NCBI GenBank assembly: GCA_019155205.2
Contig: JAHNZQ020003147.1
Location: 520,952 to 584,951, forward strand
Origin: Gracilaria vermiculophylla
Taxonomy: Eukaryota > Rhodophyta > Florideophyceae > Gracilariales > Gracilariaceae
DNA: 64,000 bases
Reading direction: 5' to 3'
The position numbers and the translations under genes are program-made. A model generated the notes under the pieces. It was not told the DNA's origin, ran no database searches, and saw only the letters and a list, made by a program, of their open reading frames with translations. The stretch's first letter is position 1, and each line of letters opens with the position of its first letter. Positions 58,901 through 64,000 of the stretch are shown here, piece by piece.

Positions 58901-59361
58901 GCTGCGCACAGGGCATCGGCGGAGGCGACGGGCACGAGGGAAGGGGCTTGTTTGGAGGGCGAAGGGCAGGGGGCGAGCAGGGCGGACAGAAGTGGAATGG
59001 CTGGCGGGGGGGGCTGGTTGTGACAGATGGCTTGCGTGCACGACGAAATGAGGATGGAGCGGGCGGTGTCTGAAGGGAAGTGGGGCGAACGGGCCAGGGA
59101 AACACAGAGCGGGAGGAGGTCATGGTGCAGGAACGGGGTGTGGAAGAGGGTGTGAATGAGAGCTTTGAGCAGCAGCTCGGCGGTGGGGTGGGAGAGGGGG
59201 GCGGAGGTGGACGAGGGCAGGACGGTCAAGGCAGCGGCGGCGGCGCGGCGGAGCGTGGGGAGGGCGCGGGGGTTCTGCAGCGTGTGCAGGGTGCAGTGCA
59301 GACATGAGGAGGAGGTAAAGTGGAGGGGCGGAAGGTGCGGATGGCGGGTGGCGCACGACAT
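55909..59361 (-). CDS. Large HEAT/ARM-like helical repeat protein, unidentified
   Basis: 1150 residues from the ATG at 59,361. The sequence is almost entirely amphipathic helices with Leu/Ala periodicity (for example LLLKALIHTLFHTPFLHHDL, SRVVNAAVAAAPPSVFAAAL, LLRYMRRLESDDITACEKLM), as in HEAT or armadillo solenoids. There are no zinc, nucleotide-binding or membrane motifs. The N-terminal 450 residues are Ala/Pro/His-rich with G/C-ending codons, while the C-terminal 700 use mixed codons, so composition shifts inside the gene. I do not recognise the family. Scaffolds such as Mediator, integrator, dynein-assembly or condensin-like proteins are possible. Single exon. Intergenic gap to LysRS is 156 bp. 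Confidence 0.7.
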   Translation of the reverse strand: MSCATRHPHLPPLHFTSSSCLHCTLHTLQNPRALPTLRRAAAAALTVLPSSTSAPLSHPTAELLLKALIHTLFHTPFLHHDLLPLCVSLARSPHFPSDTARSILISSCTQAICHNQPPPPAIPLLSALLAPCPSPSKQAPSLVPVASADALCAAVLRHASADYAAASHVIRHVIVYVSPHMLRSLPPLLEAALPPRPCDPSRILFLQTALHLYSSRLPFEPHRHPVLNRVLCASFISAQPPVRELAASLFRACFETAALPNAFEYLIEGLRDANLPPLRSKRNALVKPNLAALTLVAPSAAPLHWCYALRTVLAVAEYAHGAVPHLSRVVNAAVAAAPPSVFAAALVPELVAFVMRLMPDQNLAHAAQCLPVLLRRYKPSVPELHAIVGVLECLVEKHLRVAAPIVPAAVAHFQTLAADNNIPRDELQPLARRLVLVIFDRCATQLEHAPDAHFDMEHVVTMFSDGLHQAFIQAQACSEQDRTCIQRWCWRFFPPRRVLTSALDSVPVYLWRISAAVAQTAHSNDVSTLSSEQAILAELAGEKSMSPFAPAFILLDKAVQLHRIDDICLPEAVLEALLRYMRRLESDDITACEKLMAHALRILRLISSVCHQNGLCFPADDIKEQTLQNILQQAKHFSFSDEADRIILHAVITNYKRGPPVVSAWDTIATKYRNPQNVNCKLDDLLTSVVVDQRGSESILYALEHSFIPDVIVESVLDIFERKNAFDILMKALTECGALSSVCNFLKSRPHQGIIPASEAKSSPNIAYNRSKSFLLLISSAGSIPDCEQGWDLLRVVCDTFTRESISDLESTARIDILSHLVRCIIALLRGLEDSGKISFIRHSGVEAQAIKLFTSVPTASRASGILISSIACLLNLFMHKTDLVVRIMPELPINLEFLTEPKTWERLLTPELEPGGVDETNRIANSWYLLNSLLRGAKGNIASFQSILTPNVIVLLHIAAASLSPLLAEAAFYTLRTILQFKYHKQTILCHTGVFKGMCELVVANFLISEVEQLISSEILYLSELARNAFIDEHLPESLEHISDWCRDHEGAGRELPLQPMFNEMSTLFAAISERLQVCKDDKGDFGKTKPSTSHENLKMKFSGASDTASTRECAPDVLLGRYTMIWRISGPVRSNTSPCCQQLEDSNA

Positions 59362-60050
59362 GGATGCATGGCAGAGGTGCGGGAAGCGAGCGGGAGCGCA
59401 CGAGGGCGGGGGGGGGGGGGGGGGTTTGAATTTTGGCGCGAAGCGAAAGGCGCCAATGAAACGCAAGCTGCGAGGCCACTTTGCGCTTGGCGCGGCAGGG
59501 GGCGGCGATGATTGGCGGAGTGAATGCGGATGCAAATTGCACACGCGTGCGGCGTGGCAGGAGGTGGCACGAGCTGCGGCGGGGGGGGGGCGGCAGCGGC
59601 GCCGCCGATGCGCGGCGGGGACGGGAGCATTGCGCGTCACGGGTGCGCTGATGTGTTGTGGCTGATGCCAAAAATAAGTGTGGCATGCAGCGCGCGGTGC
59701 GCGCTCGGGTGCGGCTTACAGCGCGGTGAGCACCGCCGGCGCGCGCGGGGGAACGGGCGGACACGTATCGGCGCCGAGAGCGGCATGATGGCGGCGCCGT
59801 TCGCGCCGCCAGTCCGCGCCGCGACTGTCGGCCGCCGTGGGCGCGCCGCGGCGGGCGCGCCGAGCTGTGCGCGTGTAGCGCTCCGTCGCCGGCCGCCGGC
59901 CGCGAGCCACGCTGCGCCACGCTGCGCCACGCCGCGCGCGCGCCGCTGTGCGCGTGCGCCTCCTCAACCGCCGCTTTGTAAGCCCGCTGTCGTCGCGCGC
60001 AGCGCCACCACAATCGCCGCCGCCCCGCAGCTCGCGCGCCGTCGTCACAT

Positions 60051-60087
<37 letters not shown>

Positions 60088-60841
60088 GCGCTGTCGGAGG
60101 CGGCAAACATGTGCCACGCGCGCAATTGGCGAAGCGCCGCGACGCGACGGCGCCACGGGCGGCCGCGCGCGCGCGCCCGAGCTCACGCGGCACGCGCATC
60201 ACGCGCATGCGCCGCGCCCGCGCTCGCACGTAGACATGCCGCGCGGCGGCGGCCGGCGCGGCCAACGGCGGCTGTCCTCAGCGCGCGCCGCGCCCACTGC
60301 GCGCGCTGAAGACAGTGGCGCGCGCCCGCGCGCAACGTGCGCACTGCGCGCTGCGCACCGCGCGCCCGCGCCGCGCCCGCGCCTACACGTGTGGCGCCCC
60401 GCGCGCGCGCCGCCGCCGGCCGGGGGGGCGCGGCGCGCGCGCGCCGCCACGCGGCCGCTGCGCAATCATTCAGCGCGCCGTGTCACGCTGCGAGCGCCCG
60501 CTCCCTGCGCCCTGGAGCCACCACGTTGAGCGCGGCCGCGCCGCCCCGTCACGCCGCCTTTTGCGCCTTCGCCCCCCCCCCCCCCCCGCCCCGCCGCCCA
60601 TCGCTTCCCGCCGCCGCGCCACGCTTTACATACAGCGCACCTCCGCCGCAACTGCCGCTCCCGCCTCCCCTCCGTGCCACCGTTCTCCCCTCCCCCGTCC
60701 CCGTGTGTGCCTTGCTTCTCGCGCCGCCTGCCCCTCCCGCCTACCGCCTCCCGCCTCCCCACCCGCAGCTCCGCCTCCGGTACGTCGCCAAACTGTCGCC
60801 CACTGCCTGCCCGCTTGTCGCCGCCTTCCCCTGCTTAGACC
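59362..60841. promoter_or_regulatory. 1.5-kb GC-rich divergent intergenic region
   Basis: A G-run at 59,409-59,425, a GCCACGCTGC repeat near 59,905-59,935, a CCG-type triplet run near 60,050-60,087 and a C-run near 60,570-60,588. The stretch from about 60,540 to the ATG at 60,842 is C/CT-rich, like other leaders in this window, with TTTACATA near 60,624. Open frames here are compositional artefacts. Confidence 0.45.
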
Positions 60842-62008
60842 ATGCTTCCCCGCAATCCTGCCGCCCGCCGCAACGCCTCGGCCTTCGCCGCAGCTCTGTC
60901 TCTGCTTGTCTGCGCCGTCAGCGCCCATCAGGCCATTTCGTATCCCCCGCCCATATCCAGGGACATTGCTTGCCGCATCAGTAACAAGCAAAACTGCCCC
61001 GGCCCGTGTCCCACCCGCGACCTCAGAAAAGACCAGACGCCCAACAACCCGTCCATTACAGTGCAGAGAAACGGATGGGTGTCCATCAACACCATGGCCA
61101 ACAACCATCGCGGCGGCTTCTCGCGCTGGACGCTCGTGCACGTTCGCGACATGTACAGCAAGAAAATGCACCAGAAAAACGCCTTTCTGTGGACGTGCGC
61201 CGACCTCTCCGTCACCAAGTGCACCAAGAGGAACTACGATCGTGACTGCTTCTACGATAACAACGGCGTGTACTACCGCCATACCATCCAGATCCCGCCT
61301 ATTTACAAGGACGGCGTATACGTTTTGGGCTGGGCTTGGTACGGCGGCGGTGAACGCTGGGGTGATTTCGGTGACTACTACGACTGCATGTACATCAAGG
61401 TGCAAGGCGGCCCATACTGGCCTGAGTATCAGCCCACGTTTTGGGCCGGCCCCTCGCTCTCCGGCCACAACGGTATGTGCCGGTCCACGGTGAACCGCCT
61501 TGGCATCTGCTGGCGTGAGCCGTGCCCGGACGGCGGCCGATGGACCAGCTTGCAGAAACCGGCCGAGTTCACGCACGGCCAGCCGCCGAGGCTGCCGGCC
61601 TCCCGCTTCTCCAATCCGTGGCAACCCATGCCGAGGAAGTTCAACTCGCCCTTCGTCACTGCTCTTACCATTCGCTCGGCGGACTACCCTGAGCGCGTGT
61701 TCACCAGCACGCTTGTCACCAGGAACGCGCACGTGTTCATCACCAGGAAGATGCGCCCGACGGTGACGTGCGAGGTGTCTGGCAGCGTGCAGTATGTCAC
61801 CTTCTACGTCAATGGGCGCACCGGACGTACCGACCACCAGGCGCCGTACACGATTGCCGGCGACTTTTACGACAAGCGCCGCGGAAGGTGGCGCTACGCG
61901 CCCTGGAAGCACGACATGAACGACAACGTGATGACGCTGGCGTGCAAGGCCGTGGGCTGGGACGGCACGGAACACACGGCCAACCTGGAGCTCAGCACCG
62001 CCTTCTAG
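60842..62008 (+). CDS. Secreted LPMO-like protein with Ig-like C-terminal domain
   Basis: 388 residues. A signal peptide (ALSLLVCAVSA) should be cut before His29, giving the mature N-terminus HQAISYPPPISRD. An exposed N-terminal His is the hallmark of lytic polysaccharide monooxygenases, which use a copper His-brace to oxidise polysaccharides. His89 in NNHRGGFSRW is a candidate second ligand, and GDYYDCMYIKV fits the axial Tyr/Phe strand. YKDGVYVLGWAWYGGG is a typical core strand. Paired Cys (44, 52, 56 and others) suit an extracellular protein. Residues about 270-388 look like an Ig-type domain (VTFYVNGR, LACKAVGWDG). Cell-wall remodelling is inferred. The family number is not assigned. Confidence 0.65.
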   Translation: MLPRNPAARRNASAFAAALSLLVCAVSAHQAISYPPPISRDIACRISNKQNCPGPCPTRDLRKDQTPNNPSITVQRNGWVSINTMANNHRGGFSRWTLVHVRDMYSKKMHQKNAFLWTCADLSVTKCTKRNYDRDCFYDNNGVYYRHTIQIPPIYKDGVYVLGWAWYGGGERWGDFGDYYDCMYIKVQGGPYWPEYQPTFWAGPSLSGHNGMCRSTVNRLGICWREPCPDGGRWTSLQKPAEFTHGQPPRLPASRFSNPWQPMPRKFNSPFVTALTIRSADYPERVFTSTLVTRNAHVFITRKMRPTVTCEVSGSVQYVTFYVNGRTGRTDHQAPYTIAGDFYDKRRGRWRYAPWKHDMNDNVMTLACKAVGWDGTEHTANLELSTAF

Positions 62009-62370
62009 ACGGCGCCGCTGCCCTTGCCTATGGAATCCAACTGTGCCGTGCGTGCTGCGTGTACATAATGCTTTTTGAGCCGCGCTGGGGCGCGGCGACT
62101 GACCCCCGACGTTGGCCGCGCGGTCTTGTACATATTGATGTTTGGCGGACGAGTACGGGCGGCGCACAGCGTCGTCGCTGCCATTTGTGTAAAGCTGCCG
62201 CCTGTTTTGCTCGTGTACGCATCGTCATTAAAGCGTCCGGTTTTTGTGCCCGCTGCCGGCTGGCGTCATTTTGAGCCCCATCACGCGGCGCGTGCGCGCG
62301 CCCCGCTCTACCTCCGCCGCGGGCAGCGCACAGGCCGCTGTCGTCCGCGTCCCCGCTTCGCGCGCGCCTC
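62009..62370. other. Intergenic between LPMO-like and HDAC genes
   Basis: About 360 bp, with a TGTACATAATG sequence near 62,059 and ATTAAAG near 62,226, possibly part of the 3' end of the upstream gene. It ends in GC-rich promoter sequence. No supported gene. Confidence 0.4.
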
Positions 62371-63492
62371 ATGCGTCCTAGCGCCCCGCTCGCCGCCGTC
62401 CGCCGTGCGTCCGCGCCGTCGTTTCTTGCCGCGACGCCCGTGCGTCCGCCGCGCCTCTCGCGCTCAGCCTGCGCGGCCGCCGCCCCCAGCGCGCGCGCGC
62501 CCGCTATGAGCGCCTCGCGCCGCATGTCCGTCATCTACTCGCCCGAGTTCAAGGAGCACGTGTCGCCCCCCGGCCACCCCGAGTGCGCCGAGCGCCTCGA
62601 CGCGTGCACGGACGCCCTCAAGGCGCACGAGCAGCTGTCGCCGCTGCTGGACTGGGTGGACCCCATTGGCGTCGACGACGGCTCCGAGCGGCGCCAGCAC
62701 GTCCTGCGCGCTGTGCGCGCCGTGCATCGCTTCGAGGACTATCTTGATGAGCTGCAGGCCGTCTGCAAGGCCGGCCGCGGGCTGGATCCCGATACATACG
62801 TGTCGAAGCGCAGTTTTGAGGTGGCTTTGCTTGCGGTGAGCGCATGGATGCAGGCCGTGGACCTGGCCTTTGACAACCGCACCGCCTGGGCCCTTACCAG
62901 ACCACCTGGCCATCACGCCACCCCTGCCTCGGGCATGGGTTTCTGTCTGCTGTCCAACGCCGCCATAGCTGCCAAGTACGCCCTTGAGAGGGACGATGTC
63001 TCCAACGTCGCCATTCTCGATTACGACGTGCACCATGGAAATGGCACCGAGGCCGCCGTCAAGAATGAGAGCAACATACGTTTTGCGTCAAGTCATCAAT
63101 GGCCCTTGTACCCCGGCTCCGGGGAGGCCGGAGTATCTGGCAAGTTTGACAACGTGCTCAATGTCGCTCTGCCAGTGGCCACCGATATTGAAACGTATCG
63201 CGAACAGTTTGAGAACATGCTGGATTTTGTCATGCAGAACGACCCCGAGCTCCTCATTGTCAGTGCCGGCTTTGATGCGCTTGATGTCGATCCTTTGGCC
63301 GGTCTCATGTTCCGCCCAGAGGATTATCGTCTTTTCACCGAGCTTATCTTCGAAAGAGCTGCCGATAAGACAAAAGTCGTTTTCGGACTTGAGGGCGGAT
63401 ATAATCTGCAAGAAGGGGGTTTGGGAGACGCTGTCTGTGAAACAATGGTCGGATATTGCCTTGCGACGTCTGCAGAGCCTAGTGAGCTTTGA
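62371..63492 (+). CDS. Class II histone deacetylase-like protein (HDA14/HdaH type), possible plastid leader
   Basis: 373 residues. The core follows arginase/deacetylase order: HVSPPGHPECAERLDA, LTRPPGHHATPASGMGFCLL (tandem His), VAILDYDVHHGNGTEA (zinc Asp and His), SSHQWPLYPGSG, IVSAGFDALDVDPLAG (second zinc Asp) and FGLEGGYNLQEGG (catalytic Tyr). All metal and proton-relay residues are present, so it should be active. The first ~48 residues (MRPSAPLAAVRRASAPSFLA, then an Arg/Ala/Pro-rich stretch) look like a transit peptide. The closest plant relative known for organelle location is HDA14. A start at MSASRRMSVIYSP (62,506) would give a leaderless form. Substrates may be non-histone proteins. 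Same strand as the LPMO-like gene. Confidence 0.88.
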   Translation: MRPSAPLAAVRRASAPSFLAATPVRPPRLSRSACAAAAPSARAPAMSASRRMSVIYSPEFKEHVSPPGHPECAERLDACTDALKAHEQLSPLLDWVDPIGVDDGSERRQHVLRAVRAVHRFEDYLDELQAVCKAGRGLDPDTYVSKRSFEVALLAVSAWMQAVDLAFDNRTAWALTRPPGHHATPASGMGFCLLSNAAIAAKYALERDDVSNVAILDYDVHHGNGTEAAVKNESNIRFASSHQWPLYPGSGEAGVSGKFDNVLNVALPVATDIETYREQFENMLDFVMQNDPELLIVSAGFDALDVDPLAGLMFRPEDYRLFTELIFERAADKTKVVFGLEGGYNLQEGGLGDAVCETMVGYCLATSAEPSEL

Positions 63493-64000
63493 ACATTTTT
63501 CAACCATGATGTGCAGCACCTCGTGGCCTTTGTCATGTCCAATCCGTTTCTTCACGGTAATGCGCCATTGCTTTCACCTTAACGGACCGCTGCAAGTCAT
63601 AGCAAGTTTGTCTATATCTCCTGTAAAGCATTCAATGAAAATTCTTTCTCAAACCGATATACATAACTACCATGGTATCGGCTGGGTACTGATTTTCGTA
63701 ATCGAATTACCTTGGGGGAACGCGAAATCGCCCTCTTGTGGAATTTGTGCCAACATCTTGGGAACGCGTCCGTTTCTGGCAACGGCGCATGTGTATCAAC
63801 GTCGCATCTGCTTTCAAGTTACACACTGCACACCTGCAAAGTCGTGGTAGCTTAACAACCGATGGAAGCTCACATTCTTCGAATTATACATGCATCGGCT
63901 GTCAGGAGCCGGAACCAGACTGTGGTTGGCGGACAGTCGCGAACCCACTCCCTCACGCTGCCGCTGTTCAAGGTTTCATCGTCTCTCACTGTGCGCTCTC
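63493..64000. other. 3' flank of HDAC gene, no supported gene to window end
   Basis: About 500 bp of balanced composition. One open frame continues from within the HDAC gene, but in a different phase and without motifs. The presumed 3' end of HDAC lies here. Nothing else is identified. Confidence 0.4.

Overview
The window reads as nuclear DNA of an intron-poor, GC-rich photosynthetic eukaryote. A unicellular or simple red alga is my best guess. This rests on mostly single-exon genes, six visible GT-AG introns of 35-95 nt, plastid-type proteins with Ser/Ala/Arg-rich leaders (KAS II, PNPase, a class II HDAC), YqgF- and YacP-like nucleases typical of plastid lineages, and a SAGA/nuclear-pore/RNase P gene set. 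The assignment is inferred from gene content and was not tested by phylogeny. The first ~830 bases are different: three overlapping minus-strand bacterial genes of a Tad-pilus (TadE/TadG-like) operon, joined to the eukaryotic sequence by a 96-base C-rich run. This is most likely an assembly chimera.

Layout. 941-10,700 is extremely GC-rich, with nearly all codons ending in G or C: a PB1-ZZ-peptidoglycan-binding-like protein, an Ala/Pro/Arg-rich orphan, RAE1, a YqgF-like protein, a stand-alone PurD-N-like protein and an orphan with two ribbon-helix-helix-like repeats. Gene-specific minisatellites (about 75-165 bp units) follow these genes. 10,700-13,250 holds a further minisatellite, a decayed Tc1/mariner-type transposase and a 15-bp repeat. 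13,495-35,344 is a denser, moderate-GC block: KAS II, Trx-UBA-UBX, eIF4E-like, DOHH, MDR reductase, importin-like, YacP-type nuclease, TFIIS, bZIP, a Tc1-like element containing an assembly gap, an N-myristoylated repeat protein and a membrane protein. 35,345-39,371 is an AT-rich gene desert. 39,372-63,492 holds RPP30, a Deg/HtrA protease, a small orphan, YAK1, PNPase, SPT3, DTWD1, a Tim17/22/23-family protein, lysyl-tRNA synthetase, a large HEAT-like orphan, an LPMO-like secreted protein and an HDAC.

Genes mostly alternate strands, giving short convergent 3' gaps (about 100-400 bp) and longer divergent promoters. No operon-like functional clusters are evident in the eukaryotic part. Several genes serve RNA and translation (RAE1, RPP30, DTWD1, LysRS, DOHH, eIF4E-like, PNPase, YacP, YqgF), and TFIIS, SPT3, bZIP and the HDAC point to transcription or deacetylation control. 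The most unusual items are several domain architectures (PB1-ZZ-PG-binding, Trx-UBA-UBX, stand-alone PurD-N, tandem RHH-like), minisatellites that seem to be copied from gene ends, a 35-nt intron in RPP30, and the IR/DR transposon ends around the N gap.
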